IMG/VR virus record: IMGVR_UViG_3300046499_000403
Coordinates: 1-34,655 of that record
Reading direction: 5' to 3' (one strand)
DNA length: 34,655 nucleotides
Source of the DNA: a virus
Positions 21,804 through 28,400 of this stretch are shown one piece after another. The notes under the pieces are model-generated. The model made no database searches, was not told the origin of the DNA, and saw only the letters and a list, made by a program, of their open reading frames with translations. Every line of letters begins with the position of its first letter. The stretch's first letter is position 1. The position numbers and the translations under genes were made by a program.

Positions 21804-22670
21804 ATGGCAACGGCATGGAGGGCGGCGTATTCGCTGCTGGCGTTCCACTCGCAGCTGCGCGCTGGGGCGCCCAGGGCGGCGCAGGCCACCGGCGCTGACG
21901 AGTGGGGACTCATCGGCGACGCGGCCCACGACCCCACCTCGGACCACACGCCGCACAACTTCCCTGGCTGGGGGGGGCAGATCGTCACGGCGGCCGACTT
22001 CCCCAACCGGCCCGATCTCGGGCTGGACGCGCACCAGGTGCTGGACGACGTCAGGCGATCGCGCGACGACCGCGTGAAGTACGGCATCTCCAACGGGCAG
22101 ATGTTCTCCAGCTACGCCGTGCCCGGCTTCGCGGCCTGGACGTGGCGGCCGTACAACCCCAAGAGCGGGGATCGACACTTCACGCACGGCCACCTCTCGG
22201 TGGTCGGGGACGCGCGGGCGGACAACCGCCGGCCGTGGCAGACAATCGGCGCGCCGGTGGCGGCGGCCGGGGAGGATGAGGACGACATGGGCGCCAGCTT
22301 CGGCCCGATCGACATTCAGCCGGAGGGGCGCATCACGTCCCTGACGATCCCGCCGGTCCAGGGGGGCATCGCGGACCCGCGCCCGGCCTGGCTCAACTTC
22401 TGCAACGACACCGGCCAGGCGTACGGCCTGCGCATCTGGTGGACCAAGGGCGACGAGCAGTACGCCGAGTTCCCCGGCACCACCAAGGGCCAACTGGTGC
22501 TGCGCTCCGGGCAGCGCTGGGGCGTCGAGATCCCGGCGGGCGCCAGTGGCCTGTCGATCCTGCGACAGGCGGTCGACAAGGACGGTCACGCCGTTGCCCC
22601 GACTGCCGATCTGCACGCCTTCGCCGGCCACCTCACGTGCGCGATTGAGCGCGGCGCCGTCAAGCGCTGA
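21804..22670 (+). CDS. Endolysin, M15-like zinc peptidase plus C-terminal beta domain
   Basis: ATG 21804 gives 288 residues without a ribosome site. Residues ~35-145 carry the M15/VanY-like peptidase pattern of actinophage lysins: LIGDAAHDPTSDHTPHNFPG, IVTAADFPNRPDLGLDA, DDRVKYGISNGQMFSS, WTWRPYN and HFTHGHLSVVGD. The probable zinc ligands are the His of SDH, the Asp of AADF and the His of HGHLSV. It would cut stem peptides of the host wall. After an acidic linker (~155-162) the C-terminal half is beta-rich (GLRIWWTKGDEQYAEFPGTT) and may bind the wall. The holin follows. Confidence 0.8.
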   Translation: MATAWRAAYSLLAFHSQLRAGAPRAAQATGADEWGLIGDAAHDPTSDHTPHNFPGWGGQIVTAADFPNRPDLGLDAHQVLDDVRRSRDDRVKYGISNGQMFSSYAVPGFAAWTWRPYNPKSGDRHFTHGHLSVVGDARADNRRPWQTIGAPVAAAGEDEDDMGASFGPIDIQPEGRITSLTIPPVQGGIADPRPAWLNFCNDTGQAYGLRIWWTKGDEQYAEFPGTTKGQLVLRSGQRWGVEIPAGASGLSILRQAVDKDGHAVAPTADLHAFAGHLTCAIERGAVKR

Positions 22671-22689
22671 CGGCCGTCCGGATCGCCGA

Positions 22690-22717
22690 TTGACCTGCTG
22701 AAACATGGGCATACGAT
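22690..22717 (+). promoter_or_regulatory. Candidate holin promoter
   Basis: TTGACC (22690-22695) and TACGAT (22712-22717) are 16 bp apart. The -10 ends 7 bases before ATG 22725, so transcription would start at or near that codon. No ribosome site is present for either possible start. Confidence 0.45.
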
Positions 22718-22724
22718 GATCGGC

Positions 22725-22946
22725 ATGTGGACCACGAAGTTCTGGAAGGACCTCGGCGAGCGCGCGATCGCTTCGGCGGCCGGCGGCGCCTTGGCCGCGA
22801 TGGGCATCGACGCCTTCGGCACGGCGCACGACCTCAACCCGACGCACATCCTGATCGGGACGGGCATCGCGGCACTCGTCTCGGTGCTCAAGGGCATCGT
22901 CGCCTCGCAAAAGGGCGACCCGTCTTCAGCGAGCCTGGTCGAGTAG
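22725..22946 (+). CDS. Holin, r1t-like
   Basis: The protein is 73 residues from ATG 22725, or 76 from ATG 22716, which overlaps the candidate -10. The start MWTTKFWKDLGERAIASAAGG matches the r1t-type holin family. Two hydrophobic segments (~14-30 and ~41-60, HILIGTGIAALVSVLKGIVA) flank a short loop, and the end is hydrophilic. It would form membrane lesions that release the endolysin encoded just before it. A strong hairpin terminator lies 30 bp downstream. Confidence 0.82.
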   Translation: MWTTKFWKDLGERAIASAAGGALAAMGIDAFGTAHDLNPTHILIGTGIAALVSVLKGIVASQKGDPSSASLVE

Positions 22947-22975
22947 GCTCGCCCGCACGCCCCGGGGGGGGATAT

Positions 22976-23013
22976 GACGAGGGCCCGGCAGCTTCGGCCG
23001 CCGGGCCCTCGTC
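22976..23013. terminator. Strong bidirectional terminator between converging units
   Basis: Perfect 14-bp arms (GACGAGGGCCCGGC, 22976-22989; GCCGGGCCCTCGTC, 23000-23013) with a 10-base loop stand between the holin (+) and the gene ending at 23027 (-). Position and symmetry suit termination from both sides. Confidence 0.75.
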
Positions 23014-23026
23014 GCGTGCGGGTGGG

Positions 23027-23416
23027 TCAGGGTCGCGGGTCCGGCTTCCACACCGGGCGGACCTCCAGCTGGAACGTCACGCCGCGCTCGTCGTCGGCGG
23101 CAAGGATGCCCTGCGGCGCCTCGGGGTTGTATTCGGCCAAGACGCCGACAGGCGGTGCCGCCGGCCCGCCGATCGCTCCCATCGGCAGCCCGAAGGTGGG
23201 GAAGCAGACCCGCACCCCACGGGCCCCGGGGTTGTACATCCGCCAGATCACCGTCAGGAAGTCCACGGGCACGGTTGGCGGGGTGGCCAGGTTGAGCCTG
23301 AACTCCAGCTCGTGCCGGACGTCGGGCGAGTGGTAGTCGGAGACGATCCGGACCAGCCACCGGTCGTTGAGCAGGGCCGGGGAGCCGTTGGCGACGAGGG
23401 GCAGCAGCCAGCGCAT
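23027..23416 (-). CDS. Hypothetical protein, beta-rich
   Basis: ATG 23416 shares its A with the TGA of the upstream gene and has GGAGG in front, giving 129 residues. The sequence (WLVRIVSDYHSPDVRHELEFRLNL, VDFLTVIWRMYNPGARGVRVCFPTFG, ERGVTFQLEVRPVW) alternates long strands with Pro/Gly turns. I do not recognise a family with known function. It is the last gene of the P5 unit, before the bidirectional terminator. Confidence 0.7.
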   Translation of the reverse strand: MRWLLPLVANGSPALLNDRWLVRIVSDYHSPDVRHELEFRLNLATPPTVPVDFLTVIWRMYNPGARGVRVCFPTFGLPMGAIGGPAAPPVGVLAEYNPEAPQGILAADDERGVTFQLEVRPVWKPDPRP

Positions 23417-24189
23417 CACCGCACCTCCGTGACCTTGACCGGCATGCACAAGCCCTCATCGCTGCTGGCCCCGCCGCCCCATCGGCCGTCGGTGCCGACG
23501 TTGATCCAGCTCATCTCGTCGTCGTGAATCGCCTGCACCATCTCGGGGTCCACCTCGGCGAGCCGCTCGGGGGTGGTCCGGCGCCAGCGGTCGCCCAGCT
23601 GGTCGATCACCTCGTCGGCGTTGGCCGGGATCGGCCGCCCCTCGTTGATGTAGTCGCCGACCCGAACCTTCCGCAGCTCCCGGAGCTGGGCGTGCAGCTC
23701 CTCCACCTGGGCGGCCAGGTCGCGGGCGTGGCTGAACCACTTCCGCCGGGCCCGGTACGCGTCCTCCAGGCACTTCAGCCGGTTGGCCAGCGCGCCGGGC
23801 AGCCGCTCGCGGTGCTCCACGTGCAGCTGACGCATCAGGTCCCCGATCAGCTCGTCGGGGGCCGGCGCGTCGCCGTGCTCGCTGGCGATGCGCAGCAGGG
23901 TGGCCAGGTTGATCGCGGCAAGGTCACGGCCGTAGACGGCCTTGCCGGCCTCGACGTCCATCCGGCAGATGGTGACGAACAGCTCGGCGTAGGGGCCGCC
24001 GTGGTCCCAGCTGCCGAAGCAGTAGCCGGCGCCAAAGGCGTTGTCCAGGTCGATGCCGACACCGCCGGGCCGGACGGTGAACCGGGCGGCGATGTCCACC
24101 TCGTCCGGCTCATGCCAGTCGCCGAGCTGGTGCTCCGTGGCGAAGTTGACCAGCTCCTGGCGGCTGTTGATCATGGGTGGCTGGCTCAC
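23416..24189 (-). CDS. Conserved actinophage protein with INSRQELVNFATEH start
   Basis: GTG 24189 overlaps the upstream TGA and gives 257 residues; ATG 24174 is the alternative and begins at the recognisable INSRQELVNFATEH...WHEPDEVDIAARF segment. That opening, with a following FDN/DNAFG-type strand, is a recurrent actinophage family without known function. Residues ~70-115 are helical (INLATLLRIASEH), a long helix (~125-180, LEDAYRARRKWFSHARDLAAQVEELHAQLREL) could form a coiled coil, and the end is beta-rich. Confidence 0.7.
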   Translation of the reverse strand: MSQPPMINSRQELVNFATEHQLGDWHEPDEVDIAARFTVRPGGVGIDLDNAFGAGYCFGSWDHGGPYAELFVTICRMDVEAGKAVYGRDLAAINLATLLRIASEHGDAPAPDELIGDLMRQLHVEHRERLPGALANRLKCLEDAYRARRKWFSHARDLAAQVEELHAQLRELRKVRVGDYINEGRPIPANADEVIDQLGDRWRRTTPERLAEVDPEMVQAIHDDEMSWINVGTDGRWGGGASSDEGLCMPVKVTEVR

Positions 24190-24314
24190 CACTTCACCAT
24201 CCCGGTGGCGGTGGCGACGTAGAGCGCCAGCAGGATGCAGGCGAGCAGAAAGATGAGGGCGACGGCGTAGCCGGTGCGGCGGTCCCCGTCGTCGTTGCGG
24301 CGTCGAATGCTCAC
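24186..24314 (-). CDS. Small single-span membrane protein, 42 aa
   Basis: GTG 24314 overlaps the upstream TGA (GTGA) with GGAG 7 bases before it. The 42 residues have a charged N terminus (SIRRRNDDGDRRTG) and one strong membrane span (~16-36, AVALIFLLACILLALYVATA), ending GMVKW. The gene overlaps both neighbours by 4 bp in the P5 unit. Function is unknown. Confidence 0.68.
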   Translation of the reverse strand: MSIRRRNDDGDRRTGYAVALIFLLACILLALYVATATGMVKW

Positions 24315-24532
24315 GTCGGGTCTCCAGGGGTTTCGGCGGCGTAGGTGCCGTTGGGAAGTCGATGCCAGGCGAGCGACGGCGCATCGGCGGCGCCCTGGGC
24401 GAGCGCGGAAGCCATGTCCATCGCCAGGTGCAGCCCGCCGTCGGTCTCCAGCTGGACGGCGGGGCCGAGACCGACCCGGTAGCGCCAGCGGCGCCCCTGG
24501 CCGGTCTCGACGCTCCACAGGTTGACGATCAT
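24311..24532 (-). CDS. Small hypothetical protein, 73 aa
   Basis: ATG 24532 overlaps the preceding TGA. The 73 residues begin with strands (MIVNLWSVETGQGRRWRYRVGLG, AVQLETDGG), continue with a helix (LHLAMDMASALAQGA), and end with SLAWHRLPNGTYAAE. The compact strand-helix-strand plan looks like a small globular protein. No family recognised. Confidence 0.68.
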   Translation of the reverse strand: MIVNLWSVETGQGRRWRYRVGLGPAVQLETDGGLHLAMDMASALAQGAADAPSLAWHRLPNGTYAAETPGDPT

Positions 24533-24828
24533 GCGTCCACGAACCGGGCGACCAGGGCGGCTTCTGCGGCCCGGTCGGCGTCGCTGGCCAGCATGTCGAT
24601 GAGGCGCTCCAGCTGGAGGTCCAGGAAGGTGTGGGTACCGAACTGCGGCGGCATGTCCCAGCCCCGCATGTTGATCACGTACTGCCGGACGTCCGGGGCG
24701 TACGGCCGGACCGCCAGCTCGGCGCGGATCTTGTCGGTGCGGTCCTTGACCTCGCGGACGTTGTAGCCCAGCTTCTGGGCGGCGTAGTCGATCGCGTCAA
24801 GCTGGCGGGGGAGCTGGGTCATGTCCAT
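24529..24828 (-). CDS. Small helical protein, first gene of the P5 unit
   Basis: ATG 24828 after CAGGAGG gives 99 residues, nearly all helical with a central INMRGWDMPPQFGTHTFLDLQL segment (~52-73) and an acidic C-terminal helix. It resembles no family I can name. As the leader gene behind the operator-bearing P5 promoter it would be the most strongly expressed protein of this unit, which runs through five genes to the terminator at 22976-23013. Confidence 0.7.
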   Translation of the reverse strand: MDMTQLPRQLDAIDYAAQKLGYNVREVKDRTDKIRAELAVRPYAPDVRQYVINMRGWDMPPQFGTHTFLDLQLERLIDMLASDADRAAEAALVARFVDA

Positions 24829-24852
24829 GGGGACCTCCTGGGGGTGGCGTGC

Positions 24853-24901
24853 TGTACCCCCACAGCATACAGCCCCCTTGACGTGTTGGTCAAGGGGGCT
24901 G
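24853..24901 (-). promoter_or_regulatory. Leftward promoter P5 with embedded operator/terminator palindrome
   Basis: On the minus strand -35 TTGACC (24888-24893) and -10 TATGCT (24864-24869) are 18 bp apart. The 19-bp box is at 24853-24871. The palindrome has perfect 13-bp arms (24870-24882, 24889-24901) around CTTGAC-N6-GTCAAG. It lies 62 bp beyond the stop of the upstream minus-strand gene and could terminate that unit. Confidence 0.78.
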
Positions 24902-24920
24902 CTCGGGGTAGCACGGCTAC

Positions 24921-25070
24921 ATGGACCCCGTGACGCTCGTCTTCCTGATCCTCGCCGCCCTGCTATTCGGCCTGGCCGCGTTCGGCGTCGCCGCCGCGCG
25001 CATCAACCTGGTCGCTGCCGGCCTGCTGTGCTGGGTGCTCGCCACCCTCGTTCCCGCCCTGCTGCGCTGA
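24921..25070 (+). CDS. Small hydrophobic membrane protein, 49 aa, antisense to its neighbour
   Basis: ATG 24921 opens a 49-residue rightward frame in an otherwise leftward region. The sequence (MDPVTLVFLILAALLFGLAAFGV, ARINLVAAGLLCWVLATLV) has two membrane segments joined by RINL, a pattern common among tiny actinophage proteins of unknown role; this is recall, not search. The ribosome site is weak (GGGG, 13 bases upstream), and no clear rightward promoter is seen. It overlaps the 3' end of the gene 24963-25274 on the other strand by 108 bp. Confidence 0.55.
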   Translation: MDPVTLVFLILAALLFGLAAFGVAAARINLVAAGLLCWVLATLVPALLR

Positions 25071-25274
25071 CGCGGCCTCCTGCAGATCGATCGAGTCCAT
25101 CCACCCCCGGGCAAGGCGCAGCGCCTCCAGCAGGTCGGGGGTCTCCAGCACGCGGGCCATGATCGCCTGTGTCTCGTCGCCCACCCACACCTCGTAGCGC
25201 CCGTGCTCGCCGAACACCTCGGACCGGCGCTCCAGCTGGCCGAACCCGGCCACGAACCGGGCCCGGATGATCAC
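24963..25274 (-). CDS. Hypothetical protein with tail encoded opposite a plus-strand gene
   Basis: GTG 25274 overlaps the upstream TGA (GTGA), giving 103 residues. The first ~70 (RARFVAGFGQLERRSEVFGEHGRYEVWVGDETQ, then a helix LEALRLARGWMDSIDLQ) look folded. The last ~33 are low-complexity Gly/Gln/Glu/Ala residues, all lying opposite the 49-residue plus-strand ORF. The tail is therefore probably shaped by the antisense gene. Function unknown. Confidence 0.65.
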   Translation of the reverse strand: MIIRARFVAGFGQLERRSEVFGEHGRYEVWVGDETQAIMARVLETPDLLEALRLARGWMDSIDLQEAASAQQGGNEGGEHPAQQAGSDQVDARGGDAERGQAE

Positions 25275-25945
25275 GGCTCCAGCTCCGGCATTGCGCGACC
25301 CAGGCCGGCGGCGTACACCTCGGCGGCGGCCCTCAGCCGGCGCGTGACGGCCGAATCGGGCCGGATGGCCACCGAGGACAGCCCCCCGCCCTTCGCCCAC
25401 GTCACGCCGGGCACGAGGGTGCCCTCCGCGTCCATCAGCTGGGTCTGCTCGCCGACCTCCAGCTCGTCGGGGTCCAGCGGCTGCAGCGCCGGCAGGAACT
25501 CCTCCAGCACCCACCTGCGGTTGACCGGCTCGGTGACCATGCGGGTGGTCACCTGGTGCGGCTGGACCTTGGCCAGGTAGGCCAGGAACGCGGGCTCGTC
25601 CACAATGGACGCCCGGTCGTGGGTCTGGCTGGTGATCACCTGGCCGCCGGGCAAGCGCCACGTGTCGGCGCTGCCGTGCTTGGTGAACAGCTCGGCGGCC
25701 TCGTCACGCAGCGCGGCCTTGCACGCGGCGGCGGCGGCCTCGTGGGCCAGCATCAGCTGCAGCAGCTGGGCCCGGGTGCGCGGCATGACACAGCCGTCGC
25801 AGTGCCCCTGGTCCATCTGCCGCTGCAGCTCGTCGCGGACCTTCTGCCGCTCCTCGGGGTCCTCGATCTCCTGGCTGGCGCGGGCCCAGTCGCCCTCCAG
25901 CCAGCGCTTGCACACCCGGCATGACGTCGAACTCTTCAGCGGCAT
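25271..25945 (-). CDS. Zinc-ribbon-like conserved protein in the ERF unit
   Basis: ATG 25945 shares its A with the previous TGA and gives 224 residues. Cys9, Cys12, Cys49 and Cys52 form a likely zinc site separated by a charged helix. The C-terminal half contains DEPAFLAYLAKVQPHQVTT, VNRRWVLEEFLPAL and a VPGVTWAKGGGLSSVAI strand, a plan I recall from proteins encoded with ERF recombinases in actinophages. It may assist recombination or replication, but no catalytic motif is visible. Confidence 0.7.
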   Translation of the reverse strand: MPLKSSTSCRVCKRWLEGDWARASQEIEDPEERQKVRDELQRQMDQGHCDGCVMPRTRAQLLQLMLAHEAAAAACKAALRDEAAELFTKHGSADTWRLPGGQVITSQTHDRASIVDEPAFLAYLAKVQPHQVTTRMVTEPVNRRWVLEEFLPALQPLDPDELEVGEQTQLMDAEGTLVPGVTWAKGGGLSSVAIRPDSAVTRRLRAAAEVYAAGLGRAMPELEP

Positions 25946-26235
25946 CAGTCCTCGCCCTCCTTCCGCAGGTAGGCCAGGATGGCCCGGCGCTCCTGCTCCA
26001 CCTGCATCAAGTCGATCCCGAAGTAGCGGGCCAGCAGCATGTTGATGTCCTCGGACGCGGGCACCAGCTCGTCCCGGTCGGTGACCCGGGCGAGCACGAG
26101 GCGAGCATCCTGCTCCAGCCACTCCAGGAACTCGCCGAGCTTCTGGGACTCGGCGGTCACCGCCACCAGCTTGTCCAGCTCGGGGGTGGCGGGCCGCGCC
26201 GGGTCGACCGGCGCGGCCTTGCTCTCGTCACTCAC
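25945..26235 (-). CDS. Conserved actinophage protein with LLARYFGIDLMQVEQERRA motif
   Basis: GTG 26235 with GGGGGA upstream gives 96 residues. The family signature is SQKLGEFLEWL (~29-39) and a C-terminal INMLLARYFGIDLMQVEQERRAILAYLR helix (~64-91). This recurs in phages of actinobacteria with no assigned function. The start overlaps the upstream gene by 8 bp. It belongs to the ERF unit. Confidence 0.72.
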   Translation of the reverse strand: MSDESKAAPVDPARPATPELDKLVAVTAESQKLGEFLEWLEQDARLVLARVTDRDELVPASEDINMLLARYFGIDLMQVEQERRAILAYLRKEGED

Positions 26236-26395
26236 TGTCGTCCCCCCGGATGATCGTGCGCGGCACCGCACTGCCCCGGAGCCGCTGGTCGGCGCGGCGC
26301 TGCAGCCGCAACCCGACCCAGTCGCCGCCGACCAGCAGCGCGGGCCAGAACCCGATGATCCCGGCCGTCCAGAGCAGCGCCTCCCACCAGCTCAT
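26228..26395 (-). CDS. Small membrane protein, 55 aa
   Basis: ATG 26395 overlaps the upstream TGA and gives 55 residues. One span (~4-24, WEALLWTAGIIGFWPALLVGG) precedes a basic segment DWVGLRLQRRADQRLR. The GGDW..LR.QRR junction matches the end of the 106-residue membrane protein at 20830, so the two may be distant relatives. Function unknown. Confidence 0.65.
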   Translation of the reverse strand: MSWWEALLWTAGIIGFWPALLVGGDWVGLRLQRRADQRLRGSAVPRTIIRGDDSE

Positions 26396-26769
26396 GCCGC
26401 AACCTTCCTGATCCACAGGTCGTCCCACGCGGGCCTGTCGGTGAGGTCAAAGCTGGCCACCCGGCCGGACACCTGCAGCGGCCCGCCCGGCCCCGTGGGC
26501 ATGATGAAGCTCGTGTTCAGGCTCAGCGCGAGGCGTAGCGGCGAGTCCAGGACCAGCGGCACGAGGACGTCGGGGATGTGCAGCCACAGCCAGTAGGTGA
26601 CGTCCTCGCCGTCCGTCTCCTTGTACTGGGCCCTGCCGATGAGGGACCGGCCATTGCCGGCCTGACCGAACACGGGCACGGGCCCGTCGTCGTGCTCCAG
26701 GGCGGTGATGACCCGCCCGTCGCTGGTGGGCCGTCCGATATGGCCCACCAGCGCCTCGAACTTGAACAT
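26392..26769 (-). CDS. Hypothetical protein, beta-rich, downstream of ERF gene
   Basis: ATG 26769 shares its A with the TGA of the ERF gene. The 125 residues begin MFKFEALVGHIGRPTSDGRVIT, include VPVFGQAGNGRSLIGRAQYKE and LALSLNTSFIMPTG, and end VASFDLTDRPAWDDLWIRKVAA. The pattern is almost all strands, a barrel-like small domain. No family identified. Direct coupling to the ERF gene suggests a shared early role. Confidence 0.68.
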   Translation of the reverse strand: MFKFEALVGHIGRPTSDGRVITALEHDDGPVPVFGQAGNGRSLIGRAQYKETDGEDVTYWLWLHIPDVLVPLVLDSPLRLALSLNTSFIMPTGPGGPLQVSGRVASFDLTDRPAWDDLWIRKVAA

Positions 26770-27902
26770 CAGCTCTCGCCCTCCGGTCCGGTGGCCGGCT
26801 CGCCCGGCAGTTCGGCGGTGAGCTTGTCGCGACGTTCCTCGAACAGCGCGCGGAGCTGCTTCCACTCGTCGTACGTGATGCGGCCCAGGTCGTACGCCTG
26901 GCCGATCGAGCGCAGGACGGGAGAGTTGTCGCCCTCCAGGTCGTCCAGGTTGGACGTGAGCACCTGCTGGGTGATGGTGTTGAGCGCGGTGGCGTTGCGC
27001 TCCTTGATCGTCTGGCCGCGCTCCTTGAGCAGCTGCGTGAAGCGCTTGCCGTCGTGCTCCATGTCCAGCTGGACGGCCTTGAGGGTGTTCCACAGCTGGT
27101 TGACTTCGACGCCGGTGTCGGTCGCCTCGATCTCGGCCGCGACCCGGCCGGTGAACAGCTCCCGCCACGTCGGGGCCTGCTCGGCGTTCTCGTCGCCGGA
27201 CGGCTGGTCCCAGGCGCTGTGCTCGTCCAGGCACGCCTTGAAGGCGAGGGCCTGGCTGAACGCGGCGGTGAGCATCTCCTCGCCGGCCGTCTCCCGCTGC
27301 TCGGCGGTCGGCGGGGTCAGCATCGCCAGGCCGGTGGACCGCTCGAACGCGGTCAGCCGGGTGTCGCTGGAGCGGGTCAGGTACTGCCCGTCGTGGTCGG
27401 TCGTGGGCTCCTGGGTGGGCAGGGTCAGCATCTGCAGCCAGATGATGCGCAGGGCCACGCTCATGGCCTTGGCCGAGCCCTTGTCGGACTGGTCGAGGGA
27501 CTCCCCGGGCGCCTGGGCCTCGATGAACGACCCGTCGGCGGCGTAGAAGCGGTAGGTGACCAGGTTCGTCACCTCGCGGGTCGGACGGGGCTCCCTGCCG
27601 GTGGTCAGGGTGTCCCGGTACTTCATCTCGATCTTGTACGGCACCGCAATGACGCCGTGCCTGCGCACCGCCGGGCCGACCGCGTTCATGACGCCGTCGA
27701 TGCCCCGGAAGGCGTACTTCTGCTCAAGGTTGCGGCCGTCCTTGCCGACGTGGGTGACGTCGCGCATAACCTCGATCAGCGCGGGCAGGATCTGCAGCGA
27801 CCCGCTGGGGCCGGGCTCCACACGCATCGGCGCGGTCTCGGCGGGCTCCATCACGGAGCCGATCAGCTGACCGACCTCGTCGGAGGTGAAGGCACTCGTC
27901 AT
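26769..27902 (-). CDS. erf: ERF-family single-strand annealing recombinase
   Basis: This 377-residue protein carries the ERF superfamily core: ILPALIEVMRDVTHV (~38-52), KYAFRGIDGVMNAVGPAVRRHGV (~62-84), TNLVTYRFYAADGSFIEAQAPGESLDQSDKGSAKAMSVALRI (~112-153). These are the invariant YKFR-type, G-E and DK-A-AMS features. It would bind single-stranded phage DNA and promote annealing in replication or end repair. The C-terminal ~200 residues are helical and acidic and may contact a partner nuclease. No exonuclease is recognised here. GGGAGAG precedes ATG 27902. Confidence 0.88.
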   Translation of the reverse strand: MTSAFTSDEVGQLIGSVMEPAETAPMRVEPGPSGSLQILPALIEVMRDVTHVGKDGRNLEQKYAFRGIDGVMNAVGPAVRRHGVIAVPYKIEMKYRDTLTTGREPRPTREVTNLVTYRFYAADGSFIEAQAPGESLDQSDKGSAKAMSVALRIIWLQMLTLPTQEPTTDHDGQYLTRSSDTRLTAFERSTGLAMLTPPTAEQRETAGEEMLTAAFSQALAFKACLDEHSAWDQPSGDENAEQAPTWRELFTGRVAAEIEATDTGVEVNQLWNTLKAVQLDMEHDGKRFTQLLKERGQTIKERNATALNTITQQVLTSNLDDLEGDNSPVLRSIGQAYDLGRITYDEWKQLRALFEERRDKLTAELPGEPATGPEGES

Positions 27903-27918
27903 GCGACTCTCCCTAGTC

Positions 27919-27937
27919 TGTATGGCGTGAGCCTACA
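27919..27937 (-). promoter_or_regulatory. 19-bp promoter box P7 without CTTGAC operator
   Basis: The minus strand reads TGTAGGCTCACGCCATACA, aligning with the box of P1-P5 at TGTAnGCT and TACA. The candidate -10 is TAGGCT (27930-27935). No -35 consensus and no CTTGAC-N6-GTCAAG palindrome are present. It lies 16 bp before the ERF start codon. Confidence 0.5.
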
Positions 27938-27962
27938 GCCTAGCACGGTCCCCGAGATGCGG

Positions 27963-27994
27963 GACACCCCCGGCTCCAGGGCGCCGGGGGTGTC
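27963..27994 (-). terminator. Terminator hairpin before the ERF unit
   Basis: Perfect 12-bp arms (GACACCCCCGGC, 27963-27974; GCCGGGGGTGTC, 27983-27994) with an 8-base loop lie 16 bp after the stop of the gene 28011-28400 on the minus strand. It probably ends the replication unit. Confidence 0.7.
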
Positions 27995-28010
27995 GGTCCA
28001 GCTGGGGGAT

Positions 28011-28400
28011 CTACGCCGCCTGCTCGCGGTACCGCTTGACGTACCGGGTGTTCTCCTCGCGGAACTGCGCCAGGAGGGCCCGAGCCTTCTTCGACTGCGC
28101 CGGCACGCCGACCTTCCCCGGCGCGGCCTCGACGGCCTTGCGGCCCTCGGCGCGCACCCGGGCGGCACGGATGTCCTCGGCGACCCGGGCCACCTCGACC
28201 GGCAGGACGCGGCGCACGGCGCCGGTGTGCGGGTCGCGGGCGTTGATCCGGTAGTGCTTGTCGACGGCGGCCTTGGCGTCGGCGTACGCCACGCCCCGTA
28301 GTGCCGGGTACCACACCAGCTCGGCGGCGTTGTCCGGGAACCCGCCCCGGTCATACGCAGCGATGACGCTGAGCAGCTCCTGTGCCTCACGCAGGTTCAC
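28011..28400 (-). CDS. Replication-region protein, possible helicase-loader-like
   Basis: ATG 28400 overlaps the stop of the winged-helix gene (ATGA), giving 129 residues. The N-terminal half (LREAQELLSVIAAYDRGGF, AELVWYPALRGVAYADAKAAVDKHYRIN, LPVEVARVAEDIRAAR) is a compact helical module, frequent next to replication initiator genes in actinophages. The C-terminal half is basic and helical. Placement directly behind the initiator suggests a loader or co-initiator, but there is no ATPase motif. Confidence 0.65.
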   Translation of the reverse strand: MNLREAQELLSVIAAYDRGGFPDNAAELVWYPALRGVAYADAKAAVDKHYRINARDPHTGAVRRVLPVEVARVAEDIRAARVRAEGRKAVEAAPGKVGVPAQSKKARALLAQFREENTRYVKRYREQAA

